Of a stretch of 64,000 bases of DNA, positions 52,024-61,807 are shown in pieces. The stretch's first letter is position 1; each line of letters begins with the position of its first letter. Below the pieces are notes generated by a model. That model worked only from the letters and a program-made list of their open reading frames with translations. It made no database searches and was not told the origin of the DNA. The translations under genes and the position numbers were made by a program. Source of the stretch: Jatrophihabitans cynanchi (GTDB taxonomy: Bacteria > Actinomycetota > Actinomycetes > Mycobacteriales > Jatrophihabitantaceae); the NCBI RefSeq assembly GCF_027247405.1, contig NZ_CP097463.1, positions 3,844,001 through 3,908,000 on the forward strand, in the 5' to 3' direction.

Positions 52024-53112
52024 ATGTACACCGAAGCCGAACTGCGCGATGCGCTACAGCATTCGGCAGCGCGCGTTGACGATCTGATTGCTGCCGCGGT
52101 CGACGGCCACGTGAGCTCCCACGCTATCCAGCCGGGCGACCTGGCCCTTTCTGCGCACATCTTCGCTGCCGCCGGTCGGCACCGCAGGTGGCGCGCCGCG
52201 TCGGCTGCGGCGATCGGGGTCGCTGCCATCGGCGTCGGAACGTTCGTCGCCATCGGCATTGGTAGCTCCGATTCACCAAGTGCCGGTCCGCCGCCTGCAG
52301 CGTCGACTGCCGCCGCATCACACGTGCTGCACCCGCCTGCCCGAGGCGGTGCGACATCTCGCCCATCGAGTGCGAAGATCGCGCTCAACAACTTGATCAC
52401 CCTCGGCGGGAGGACTAGCACCGATTACAGCTTCGGCCCAATTGGCAAAGCTCAAATCATCATGGTGGGCGGCAAGAACGCGGTGAACGTGATTGCCCTG
52501 CCTGCGTCTGCGCCCTTTGACCCAGCCACCCAGATCCACTCAGCACAGCGAGTCCAGGTAGCAGGAACAACGGGCTATTACGGCGCCGTTGCCGCGGGCG
52601 TTTCCGGCGCAAGCATGAAGTACGGACCGTCGAAGGCCACCCTTGCCTGGCAAGCGCCAAACGGCACATGGCTCTTCATACAAGGAATGAACGAGGGCGT
52701 AAACCTGCCTGCCGCGACTCTCGTGAGCCGCGCCCAGGAATTGAACGTCGTGGCGGCACCAGCCCCCCTGCCCCGGATCCCGTTCCGCGTCGGATGGCTC
52801 CCAGCGGGGCTGACCGTGACCTCCGTCGAAGCACAGCCTGGCGCTGCGGGCACCGTCGTGGGGCTCACTTCGGGAAGCAACACCGTCACGATCAATGTCG
52901 CCGCCGGTACGGTCGGTGCCGAAGCGGGCCGGCTTGACGGCACATCTGATGACACCAGCGCCCAACGCAGTGTCGGGAACGTCGCCATAACGATCCACGC
53001 CCACGGCTACACCCAGTCCGACACCCAGAAGATCCTCAACAATCTCGATCTCAGCAAGCTCCCCGGCGCCCCGTCGACCTGGTGGAGCCTGACCGAAGCC
53101 TTCAACGACTAA
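52024..53112 (+). CDS. Membrane protein paired with the ECF sigma factor
   Basis: A 362-residue protein with a cytoplasmic N-terminus of about 60 residues (ELRDALQHSAARVDDLIAAA), one membrane helix (AASAAAIGVAAIGVGTFVAI) and a large extracytoplasmic beta-rich domain without Cys. A strong AGGAGG site is 6 bases before the ATG. The layout fits an anti-sigma factor or sensor for the upstream sigma factor; there is no zinc-binding anti-sigma motif, so this is inferred from position. Confidence 0.65.
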   Translation: MYTEAELRDALQHSAARVDDLIAAAVDGHVSSHAIQPGDLALSAHIFAAAGRHRRWRAASAAAIGVAAIGVGTFVAIGIGSSDSPSAGPPPAASTAAASHVLHPPARGGATSRPSSAKIALNNLITLGGRTSTDYSFGPIGKAQIIMVGGKNAVNVIALPASAPFDPATQIHSAQRVQVAGTTGYYGAVAAGVSGASMKYGPSKATLAWQAPNGTWLFIQGMNEGVNLPAATLVSRAQELNVVAAPAPLPRIPFRVGWLPAGLTVTSVEAQPGAAGTVVGLTSGSNTVTINVAAGTVGAEAGRLDGTSDDTSAQRSVGNVAITIHAHGYTQSDTQKILNNLDLSKLPGAPSTWWSLTEAFND

Positions 53113-53675
53113 ACTCACCGGCTGATGTTCATACGCGCCAACGGGCAACGCACAGGATCGTGCGGGAAGTCGATCTCACGTACCACCGCTCGGAACGTCG
53201 AACGACGGTATGGCGCCGCAGAACGCTTATCCGCGCTTACGGCCGTTCGACGTATCCGCGAACCCAGACCTTCCCGGTTCGAATCGCATCGACCGCTACA
53301 CTCGGTCCGGCGTGGGCCTGACCTACCTGGAATGGTTTGCTTCGCCAAGCGGCCAGGTCTGCGCCTCGCCGAGTGCCCATGGTGTTGCCCGGTGATGTCG
53401 GCGGGAATCTACCCAGGCGGCCACCGGCCGATTGTCAGTTATCGACATCACCGTGCCGTGCGCTTTGGCGACGTCGCTGATGGCAGCGGGCTCGTTGCAG
53501 TGCGGGCCAGTTGCCTCCAGCGTCGACATCGCAGGAGCACCCAGCCGCGCCCCCAGGCCGTCGCACCGGCCGAACTCGCCGGCAGAACTGCCAGAGCAAC
53601 AAGGTCATCACCTGTTCGATCGCGGCGCGGCTCGTGAATTCGTCGATGTCGACGCCGCCGAGGACCAGTGGCTGG
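53113..53675. other. Region without a clear gene
   Basis: A 170-codon frame on the plus strand is Arg/Pro-rich and without domain similarity. The right end merges into the decayed sugar isomerase gene. A TTCGAATC motif near 53280 recalls a tRNA T-loop but no cloverleaf could be drawn. Confidence 0.3.
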
Positions 53676-53735
53676 CCCTGGAGTAGAAGCTGTTCCTGAC
53701 GGCGTCCGACACGATGGAAGTGCCAGACTGCGGCA

Positions 53736-55203
53736 GAGGTTGTCCCGGGTCTCGTAGAAGTTGAGGTGGCGGTCCCCCGCTCGATGCCTGCCGCGTGGTA
53801 GGTGTCGGGCTTCCGCCAAGAAGTTCGACAAGAAGGGGACCGCCGTGACCAAGAACTACCAGAAGAAGACGCCGATGACGAGCGCCGAGCTGCGGCTCGC
53901 GTTGCCGGAGACGGTGAGTGTGGCGATGGCCGAGATCGCCGAGAACGTGCAGGATGGGCTGCTCGCGCTTGCGGTTGGTGCTGGCCTGCAGGTGATGGCG
54001 ACGATGATGGCCGAGGACGTGAGTGCGGTGTGCGGGCCGAAGGGCAAGCACGACCCGGCGCGCACCGCGGTGCGCCACGGCACCGAGGCCGGCTCGGTCA
54101 CCTTGGGCGGGCGGCGGGTGCCGATCGAGCGGCCGAGAGTGCGCGCGAGCGACGGGAGCGGGGAGCTGCCGGTGCCGGCGTATGAGCTGTTCTCCTCCAC
54201 CGAGGTGCTGGGCCGGATGGCGATGGAACGGATGCTCGGCGGCTTGTCGTCGCGTCGTTACCCGGTCGGGCTGGAACCGGTCGGGCAGCGGGTCGAACGC
54301 TCTGCTCGTTCGACGAGCAAGTCCGCGGTCAGCCGCCGGTTCGTCGCCGCGACCGAGACCGCGCTGGGCGAGCTGTTGTCCGCGGACCTGTCCGGCCTGG
54401 ACCTCGTCGCGTTGATGATCGACGGCGTGCACGTCGGCGAGCACTTGTGCGTGGTCGCGCTCGGGATCGGCATCGACGGCGTCAAGCATCCACTCGGACT
54501 GGCCGAGGGCTCCACGGAGAACACCAGCGTGGTCACCGATCTGCTGACCGGACTGCGCGATCGCGGCCTGGACACCACCCGCCCGATCCTGGTGGGCATC
54601 GACGGCGGCAAGGCCCTGCGCGCCGCAGTCATCCGAGTCTTCGACCACCCGGTGATCCAGAGATGCCAACTGCACAAGTTGAGGAACGTGGCCGACAAGC
54701 TGTCCGATCACCTCGCCTCGACGGTGACCAAGCGGATGCGCGCGGCCTACCACGCCGAGTCCGCGATCGTCGCCGAGGCGCAGCTCGAGGCGCTGGCGAA
54801 GGAGCTGGAGCGAACCCACCCCGGCGCTGCGGCGTCGCTGCGCGAGGGCCTGGCCGAGACGTTGACCGTGCTGCGGCTGGGCGTGTCGCCGACGCTGGCT
54901 CGCACGCTGCGTTCGACCAACAGCATCGAGTCGATGATCTCGATCGCCCGCAACCACTCGATGAACGTGAAGAACTGGCAGAACGGCACCATGGCGCTGC
55001 GCTGGTGCGCCGCCGGGATGAACGAGGCGAGCAAGCAGTTCCGCCGCGTCAACGGCCACCTGCACCTGCCCGCACTACGCGCCGCACTCGACGCGCACGT
55101 CGCCGCGCAAACTGTCGGTGCCCTGCGTCATGATGAACCCGTGATCGCCGCCTGACGATCATGCCGACCGCCACCGAAATTCAACGGAGCGCGGGACAAC
55201 CTG
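53736..55203 (+). mobile_element. IS256-type element 2, with 8-bp target duplication
   Basis: Inverted repeats: left GAGGTTGTCCCGGGTCTCGT and a right end whose complement reads CAGGTTGTCCCGCGCTCCGT, both followed by a shared GGTGGCGGTC. CTGCGGCA flanks both sides (53728-53735 and 55204-55211). Length 1468 bases. Removing it restores the reading of the isomerase gene. Confidence 0.9.
53845..55155 (+). CDS. IS256-type transposase (second subgroup)
   Basis: A 436-residue mutator-type transposase, distinct from the one at 49049-50506. Blocks: GLQVMATMMAEDVSAVCGP, RVPIERPRVRASDGSGELPV, DLVALMIDGVHVGEHLCVVA (Asp), PILVGIDGGKALRAAVIRVF (Asp), CQLHKLRNVADKLSDHL and TLRSTNSIESMISIARNHSM. The GTG at 53845 fits the element. 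Full length. Confidence 0.92.
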   Translation: MTKNYQKKTPMTSAELRLALPETVSVAMAEIAENVQDGLLALAVGAGLQVMATMMAEDVSAVCGPKGKHDPARTAVRHGTEAGSVTLGGRRVPIERPRVRASDGSGELPVPAYELFSSTEVLGRMAMERMLGGLSSRRYPVGLEPVGQRVERSARSTSKSAVSRRFVAATETALGELLSADLSGLDLVALMIDGVHVGEHLCVVALGIGIDGVKHPLGLAEGSTENTSVVTDLLTGLRDRGLDTTRPILVGIDGGKALRAAVIRVFDHPVIQRCQLHKLRNVADKLSDHLASTVTKRMRAAYHAESAIVAEAQLEALAKELERTHPGAAASLREGLAETLTVLRLGVSPTLARTLRSTNSIESMISIARNHSMNVKNWQNGTMALRWCAAGMNEASKQFRRVNGHLHLPALRAALDAHVAAQTVGALRHDEPVIAA

Positions 55204-55617
55204 CTGCGGCACGTCGTACGCGCACTGCCCTGCGCCTGGGCGAGCGGCCAAGGTGTGCGTCGACACCGGGCATCACGCGCCAGGAACGAACATCGAGTTC
55301 ATCGTCGCGTTCTTGCTGCGCGAGCAGAAAGCTCGGCGCGTACGACTTCAGTTGCCGGCTCTACACGGCACACGACACGATCGTCGGCGCCGCCGACCGG
55401 TCCAGCTGTTCCGGATCCTGTTCGAGGCGCGGGTTCGCGGCGGATTCGAGCCGGGCGCAGGCATTGCGTTCATGCTCGACCAATGCCAGAACACCAATGC
55501 CACAACATAGAGCCCAAAAACCCGCGGTCAGATCCGGTCGGTGCTGAACGTGCAGGAGGCGACGGAGAAGGTGCTGATCGTTTGACCTGGACGCGCTCGC
55601 GGCGCGGGGGCCTAAGC

Positions 55618-55746
55618 GTGCCGTCGCTCTACGACGAGGCGATCACCACTCCGGGCGGCGACGTTCTGACCGACGTCGACGAAGCCGCCGAGCGGCTCCG
55701 CGAAATCCTGCGCGCGATCGAGGCGTCGGCGGATGATGCAAGATGA
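55618..55746 (+). CDS. Small acidic ORF upstream of the integrase
   Basis: A 42-residue product from a GTG: LYDEAITTPGGDVLTDVDEA then ERLREILRAIEASADD. The composition is acidic and helical. It lies about 110 bases before the integrase in the same direction and may be a small regulator. It could also be the out-of-frame end of the isomerase relic. No family recognised. Confidence 0.4.
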   Translation: MPSLYDEAITTPGGDVLTDVDEAAERLREILRAIEASADDAR

Positions 55747-55859
55747 GGCCGAACCTGCACCGGTTCGGCGGCGAAGGAGGCCTGCAGCGCGCGCGCACGG
55801 CTTGCACGGCGAGCGCTAGGTACGGGACAAGAGACATACCTCAGTGTTAGGACTTGGCC

Positions 55860-57038
55860 ATGGACACGGTTGATCAGGAGCATGGCGGTCTTCGGCCCCG
55901 CCGCCGACGAGCTGCTGTCGAGGATTTGTGGCGCAAGCGCGACGGCAGCCCGTCCGCTCGCGCGGGCCGCGGGCTGCGCTGGCGCGCCCGGTACGTCGAC
56001 GACACGGGAACCGAGCGCAGTCAGGCATTCGAGCGCAAGGTCGACGCACAGCGCTGGCTCGATGCCGTCACCGCGTCCCTGATCCGCGGCGACCACGTCA
56101 CGCCGAGGTCGGCCAGGATGACGGTGGGGGAGTGGGCCGATACCTGGCTCGCCGGGTACAGCCGCCGGGCCTCGACCATTCGGCAGGCCGAGGTACACAT
56201 CAAGGTCATCAAGGCCACGTTCGGCAGGGTGCCGCTGTCCGCGGTGAAGCCGTCCGACGTGAAGCACTGGACGAAAACACTCAAGGTCGCGGGCCGCTCG
56301 GACTCCTACGTCTACGCGTTGCACTCCCGGCTCTCACAGCTGTTCAGCGATGCCGTGCATGACGGGATTATGCCGCGTAACCCGTGCTCACGGCGCACGT
56401 CACCGGGCACCGGGAAGCCGCGTCCCTACGTCGCGACGACGGCGCAGGTGTGGGCGCTGTACTACGCCGTACCGGACGGGATCCGGCCGGCCATCCTGCT
56501 CGGCGCGCACGCTGGCCTGCGGCTGGCCGAAGCGGCCGCGCTGCGGCCCGAGGACATCGACTTCATGCGCGGCATCGTCTCGCCAGTGATCCAGTGGCCG
56601 GCCGAGCCGCTGAAGTCCGACGCCAGTAGGACGCCAATCCCGATCCCCAACGAACTGGCACTGGAGTTGTCCGCCGCTGTAGCAGCGGGAGAGGGTCTGA
56701 CGATCGTGACTAACGAACTGGGCCGTCCAGCAGGACCATGGGCAATCGAGCGGGCCATGCGTGAGGCGCGCGTCGAGATCGAGGGCCTGCCTGCCGGCTT
56801 CCGATTCCACGATCTGCGGCATTACTTCGCCAGCCTGCTGATCGCCTCCGGACTCGATGTCAAAACCGTCCAGGCCCGAGTGCGGCACGCCTCGGCCAAG
56901 ACCACCCTGGACACCTACGGGCACCTGTGGCCGGACAGGGACGAGTCGTCGCGCGCGGCTGTCGCGGCCGTCTACGCAGCGAGGAGCGACTCTCCTGCGT
57001 ACCCACTGCGTACCGGCGACGCTGAAGGCGGCCAATAA
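55860..57038 (+). CDS. int: Tyrosine integrase of the element
   Basis: A 392-residue site-specific recombinase. An N-terminal arm-binding-type domain (GLRWRARYVDDTGTERSQAF) and core-binding domain (MTVGEWADTWLAGYSRRAST) precede the catalytic domain: Arg in LLGAHAGLRLAEAAAL, His-x-x-Arg in FRFHDLRHYFASLLIASGL, and RHASAKTTLDTYGHLW with His and the Tyr nucleophile. It ends 43 bases before attR. The last codons overlap the paired TGCGTACC repeats. The ATG at 55860 is chosen. Confidence 0.93.
   Translation: MDTVDQEHGGLRPRRRRAAVEDLWRKRDGSPSARAGRGLRWRARYVDDTGTERSQAFERKVDAQRWLDAVTASLIRGDHVTPRSARMTVGEWADTWLAGYSRRASTIRQAEVHIKVIKATFGRVPLSAVKPSDVKHWTKTLKVAGRSDSYVYALHSRLSQLFSDAVHDGIMPRNPCSRRTSPGTGKPRPYVATTAQVWALYYAVPDGIRPAILLGAHAGLRLAEAAALRPEDIDFMRGIVSPVIQWPAEPLKSDASRTPIPIPNELALELSAAVAAGEGLTIVTNELGRPAGPWAIERAMREARVEIEGLPAGFRFHDLRHYFASLLIASGLDVKTVQARVRHASAKTTLDTYGHLWPDRDESSRAAVAAVYAARSDSPAYPLRTGDAEGGQ
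56996..57014 (+). promoter_or_regulatory. Candidate integrase arm-type sites, right
   Basis: TGCGTACC at 56996-57003 and 57007-57014, period 11, inside the last codons of int. The pair matches 27174-27192 closely, including flanking TCTCC or GGTTCTCC and CGGC. Two differences lie in the spacer. Confidence 0.5.
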
Positions 57039-57040
57039 AG

Positions 57041-57073
57041 CGCTAGAGGCCCCGGAATTCGGGGCCTCTAGCG
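57041..57073. terminator. Element-borne terminator shared by int and glnA1
   Basis: CGCTAGAGGCCCC (57041-57053) pairs perfectly with 57061-57073 around a 7-base loop (GGAATTC). It lies 2 bases after the integrase stop and 9 bases from the glnA1 stop, so it would end both converging transcripts. It differs in sequence from the hairpin at 27004-27035 but takes its place. Confidence 0.75.
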
Positions 57074-57082
57074 TCAACATCC

Positions 57083-58507
<1,425 letters not shown>

Positions 58508-58610
58508 GCATCCTCTTCTCGTGCCGGGTGGTTGCTGCCGAAGCACTGTGAAAGCTACGTAGTGAGGGTTGCCGGGCGTTTTCCCGGATGTTTCGGCGAT
58601 GTTTCGCGGG

Positions 58611-59069
58611 TCATCGCCCGTCCCGGATGACGGCCGTGGTGCTCAGCCGGTCGTGCAGCCCACGCCCGTCCCGGTCCCAGACCAGCGCCGGGATCAACAG
58701 GAACAGCAGCGCCGTGCGGATCACGATCTGCATCGGGTTGACCGGGACGTCGCGATCGACCCGGATCACGCGCAGCCCGAACAGGTACATGCCCAGCGTG
58801 CGGCCGGCGAACAGCACGCCGGCCACGTAGTCCAGCGCCAGCGGGATCAGGCTCCACGAGCCGGGCAGGTGCCCGGCCACGCCGGCACCGCCACCGGCTT
58901 GCACGAACAGCGCAGCGACCAGCGAGGAGGCCAGCGCGTCGACGATGAATGCGCCGAGCCGGATGCCAGTGGTGCTCAGCGAGCCCGGACCGGACTCCGG
59001 CAGCCCCAACCGCTCGCCGCGGTAGCGCTGCGGGACGTTCCGGTTGTCCGCGCTGGTGGGGGTGCTCAT
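58611..59069 (-). CDS. RDD-family membrane protein
   Basis: A 152-residue protein with an N-terminal loop and RDD domain: [20 protein letters not shown] (Arg, Asp), [40 protein letters not shown] and [18 protein letters not shown]. Three membrane helices are predicted. The ATG overlaps the stop of the DUF4191 gene. The same pair precedes glnA1 in mycobacteria. Function unknown. Confidence 0.85.
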   Translation of the reverse strand: MSTPTSADNRNVPQRYRGERLGLPESGPGSLSTTGIRLGAFIVDALASSLVAALFVQAGGGAGVAGHLPGSWSLIPLALDYVAGVLFAGRTLGMYLFGLRVIRVDRDVPVNPMQIVIRTALLFLLIPALVWDRDGRGLHDRLSTTAVIRDGR

Positions 59070-59821
59070 CAGGAGCGGCGTCGCACCGTGCGCTGCATGT
59101 TGCGCATCTTCGCGCCCGGCGGCATCGGGCCCTGGGGGAGTGGCGCACGGCCGGCGTTCAGAGCCGACAGCCGCTTCTCCAACGCCTTCACCTGCTCCTT
59201 GGACAGGTTCGCCGGCAGCTTGACCAGGTACCGGGTCAGCTTGCCCAGCCGGACGTCGCTCTCGTTGGTCCCCACCACGACGTCGTAGATCGGCGTGTCG
59301 CCGGCGATGCGTGCGACCTTCTTCTTCTCCTGCGCGATCAGGCCGCGCACCCGGTGCGGCGCGCCCTCGCCCACCAGGACCACGCCGGGGCGGCCGATGA
59401 GCCGGTGGACCGCGTCCAGCTGGGTCGTGCCCGCCACCGCCTGGCTGATCCGCCAGTCGCCCTTGAGTTGCTGCTGCAGCATCCAGCCGGCGGCGCCGGG
59501 CTGGCCCTCCGCCTGGCTGAACATGCTCTTCTGAGCGCGGCGGCTGAAGACGAACATCGCCGCCAACAGCCCGCCGAGGACCGCGACCGGGATCGGCAGG
59601 TACAGCGAGCCGGTGATCAGCATCGTCACGACGTACAGCACGGCCGCACCGAGGACGCCGAACAGGATCAGGTACGGAATCAGCCGGGCGTCGCTCTGCC
59701 GGGTGAGCTTGAAGGCCTGGATCAGGTTGCGCCACGTGTCGCGCCGGGACTGCCGCTTCGCCGCCCGCGCGGCCTTCTTGTCCGCGCGGGTGGGTTTCGG
59801 TGCTCTGGCGCTCTTCGGCAT
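59069..59821 (-). CDS. DUF4191 membrane protein
   Basis: A 250-residue protein with a Lys/Arg-rich start, two membrane helices (LIPYLILFGVLGAAVLYVVT; LPIPVAVLGGLLAAMFVFS) and a cytoplasmic domain with GRPGVVLVGEGAPHRVRGLI and YLVKLPANLSKEQVKALEKR. It matches the DUF4191 family, conserved next to lipA in actinobacteria. It overlaps the RDD gene. Function unknown. Confidence 0.85.
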   Translation of the reverse strand: MPKSARAPKPTRADKKAARAAKRQSRRDTWRNLIQAFKLTRQSDARLIPYLILFGVLGAAVLYVVTMLITGSLYLPIPVAVLGGLLAAMFVFSRRAQKSMFSQAEGQPGAAGWMLQQQLKGDWRISQAVAGTTQLDAVHRLIGRPGVVLVGEGAPHRVRGLIAQEKKKVARIAGDTPIYDVVVGTNESDVRLGKLTRYLVKLPANLSKEQVKALEKRLSALNAGRAPLPQGPMPPGAKMRNMQRTVRRRS

Positions 59822-59973
59822 GGCGCCAATCCTATTCTGCCCGGACCGACAGCTCATGCGGGCGCTGCGGCGGCCGATTGCAGGGACGCTGATTTGGCCT
59901 TTGCTGCCCCGGTATGAATACTCGTCCGGGATGCCCGCACGGGCACACATCCGACCAGGACGGAATCCTCTTT

Positions 59974-60738
59974 GTGAGCAAGCGAGCAGCTCTCGCCCTA
60001 GGTGCCGCCCTCGCCACTCTCGCCAGCATGCTGGTGTTCGCGTCCAGCGCCTCCGCTGCGGCTGCGCCACGCGGGGCGTTGGCGTCGGCGACGCAATACG
60101 GGACGACGATCACGATCACCGGCTGGGCGTATGACCCGGCGCGACGCTCGTCGTCGGTCCGGATGGCCGTCTACCTGGACGGCAAGTACGCCGCCAAGCG
60201 CGTGACGACCCGGTTCAACCGGAACGTCAACCGCGCACTGCACGTCAGCGGCAGGCACAGCTTCCGCTCGGTACTGCACGTGTCGCGCAGCGCCCACACC
60301 GTGCTCATCCGGGTGAGGTCCAAGACCACCGACCGCTGGGTGTCCGTGGCCACAGCACAGGTGCGCCACCCGGCCGCCACCGGAACCCGGATCATCACCG
60401 CGGCGCGCAAGTACTATCGCGCCCGCGTCCCGTACGTCGAGGGCGGTTCGACGCCGCGCGGCTTCGACTGCTCGGGCTACACGCAGTACGTCTACCGCGA
60501 GGCGCGCGTGTCGAAGTTGCCGCGCACCGCGGAGCAGCAGCGGCGCAGCGTGCGTCACATCTCACGCGCGAACGCCCGCCCGGGCGATCTGGTGTTCTAC
60601 CTCAGCGGTGGCAGCGCCTTCCACGTCGCGATCTACGCCGGGCACGGCATGCAGTACGCCGAAGCCACCGTGCAGGACGGGTTGCGCTACCAGCCGGTGT
60701 GGTCCTCTGCCGTGCAGTACGGCACGACGTGGCACTAG
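59974..60738 (+). CDS. NlpC/P60 peptidoglycan endopeptidase
   Basis: A 254-residue secreted protein with a signal peptide (LGAALATLASMLVFASSASA). An N-terminal domain of about 110 residues (ITGWAYDPARRSSSVRMAVY) looks like an Ig-like fold. The NlpC/P60 domain has the Cys in FDCSGYTQYVYREA and His in SAFHVAIYAGHGMQYAE. It would cut peptide stems in the wall. The GTG at 59974 is used; an in-frame ATG at 59914 would add 20 residues of non-signal sequence. Confidence 0.88.
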   Translation: MSKRAALALGAALATLASMLVFASSASAAAAPRGALASATQYGTTITITGWAYDPARRSSSVRMAVYLDGKYAAKRVTTRFNRNVNRALHVSGRHSFRSVLHVSRSAHTVLIRVRSKTTDRWVSVATAQVRHPAATGTRIITAARKYYRARVPYVEGGSTPRGFDCSGYTQYVYREARVSKLPRTAEQQRRSVRHISRANARPGDLVFYLSGGSAFHVAIYAGHGMQYAEATVQDGLRYQPVWSSAVQYGTTWH

Positions 60739-60745
60739 TGCACTA

Positions 60746-61804
60746 GGGCGTGTCCCGCGAATAGTTGGGACCGGGTGCGTTAAGCATGGTTCATGCATGA
60801 TCGGCATGACTTGACCGATGAGGAGTGGTCGCGGCTGGAACCGCTGCTGCCCGGCCAGATCCGCAGCCGTGGTGGTCAATGGGTCGATCACCGCACCGTG
60901 ATCGACGGCGTGATGTGGCGGACCCGGACCGGGTCGCCGTGGCGTGATCTTCCCGCCTGTTACGGCAACTGGAAGACCGTCTACAACCGGCACCGGCGTT
61001 GGTCCGGTGACGGCACCTGGTCGATGGTGCTGACCGGGTTGCGTGCGGACTGCGACAGTGATGTCGATGCGGCCGGTGAGTGGGTGCTGGGCACCGACGG
61101 CACGGTGATCCGCGCGCACCATCACTCGGCCGGTGCCCGGCACGCGCCACCGAAAGACATCGCGCCCGAGGTGCTGGCCCCGGCCGTGTTGGAGGTTTCG
61201 CTGCGGCCGGGCAAGGACACGGGGGGCTCGGTCGAACTACAAGAAATCGGCCACCGCCGATCGCGCACGCCCGCTGGTGACGCCGGATCGAGAGGGCCTG
61301 GGGCGTAGCCGCGGCGGGGTGACGACGAAGATCCACCTGGCTGCTGATGCCCGGTGTCGGCCGGTCGGTCGGGTCACCAGCGCCGGGCAGCGCCACGACT
61401 CGATCGCGTTCACCGCGCTGATGGCCGAGATCCGCATCACCCGCCGCGGCAGTGGCCGACCGCGCACCCGTCCGGACCGGGTCCTGGCCGACAAGGCGTA
61501 CTCCAGCGTGAAGATCCGCACCTACCTACGGGGCCGGGGCATCAAGGCCACCATCCCCGAACCGGTCAACCAGGTGAACGCGCGGATCGCGAGAGGCTCG
61601 GCCGGCGGTCGTCCGCCTGCATTCGACAAGCAGAAGTACCGCGACCGCAACACCGTAGAGCGAGCCATCAACCTGCTGCGTGGATACCGTGCCGTCGCCA
61701 CCCGATACGACAAACGCGAGTTCGTCTACAAGGGAACCGTCGACATCGCCAGCATCAAAATCTGGCTCCGCCACCCCGTGCAACAAGATTCACGGGACAC
61801 GGCC
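60746..61804 (+). mobile_element. IS5-type element (IS427 group)
   Basis: Inverted ends GGGCGTGTCCCGCGAATAG (left) and, reading inward from the right, GGCCGTGTCCCGTGAATC. TA flanks both sides inside CTAG, as expected for this group. It is about 1.06 kb and starts 8 bases after the NlpC/P60 stop. Confidence 0.85.
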
Positions 61805-61807
61805 TAG
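60793..61807 (+). CDS. IS5-type transposase in two frames
   Basis: The first frame (60793-61308) begins DLTDEEWSRLEPLLPGQIRS, has VIDGVMWRTRTGSPWRDLPA and VLGTDGTVIRAHHHSAGARH (first Asp). The second (to 61807, shifted by +1) continues GRSRGGVTTKIHLAADARCR, RVLADKAYSSVKIRTYLRGR (second Asp) and RNTVERAINLLRGYRAVATR (Glu). Frameshifting between two frames is normal in the IS427 group, so it may be active. The crossover lies about 61215-61300; its slippery site was not identified. Confidence 0.82.

Larger units (their letters stand above)
53676..55612 (+). pseudogene. L-rhamnose-isomerase-like gene, cut by IS256 and frameshifted
   Basis: Before the IS the frame reads LE-stop-KLFLTASDTMEVPDCG. 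Joining across the IS with one copy of the duplication gives VPDCGTSYAHCPAPGRAAK and VCVDTGHHAPGTNIEFIVAF. Later pieces in shifted frames are LGAYDFSCRLYTAHDTIVGA, PVQLFRILFEARVRGGFEPG, GIAFMLDQCQN, HNIEPK and QIRSVLNVQEATEKVLIV. These are the conserved C-terminal blocks of bacterial rhamnose isomerases. There are at least three frameshifts and one stop besides the IS, so the gene was probably dead before the IS came. Confidence 0.7.

Noticed and set aside
53250-53300. Possible tRNA remnant (TTCGAATC T-loop-like sequence)
   Set aside because: No acceptor or anticodon stem could be paired with it.
53608-55065. A 485-codon minus-strand frame opposite the second IS256-type transposase
   Set aside because: It spans the IS boundary and has shadow-type composition.
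59860-59973. Possible c-di-AMP (ydaO-type) riboswitch before the NlpC/P60 gene
   Set aside because: Such riboswitches often precede wall hydrolases in actinobacteria, but the conserved core segments were not seen in this short upstream region.
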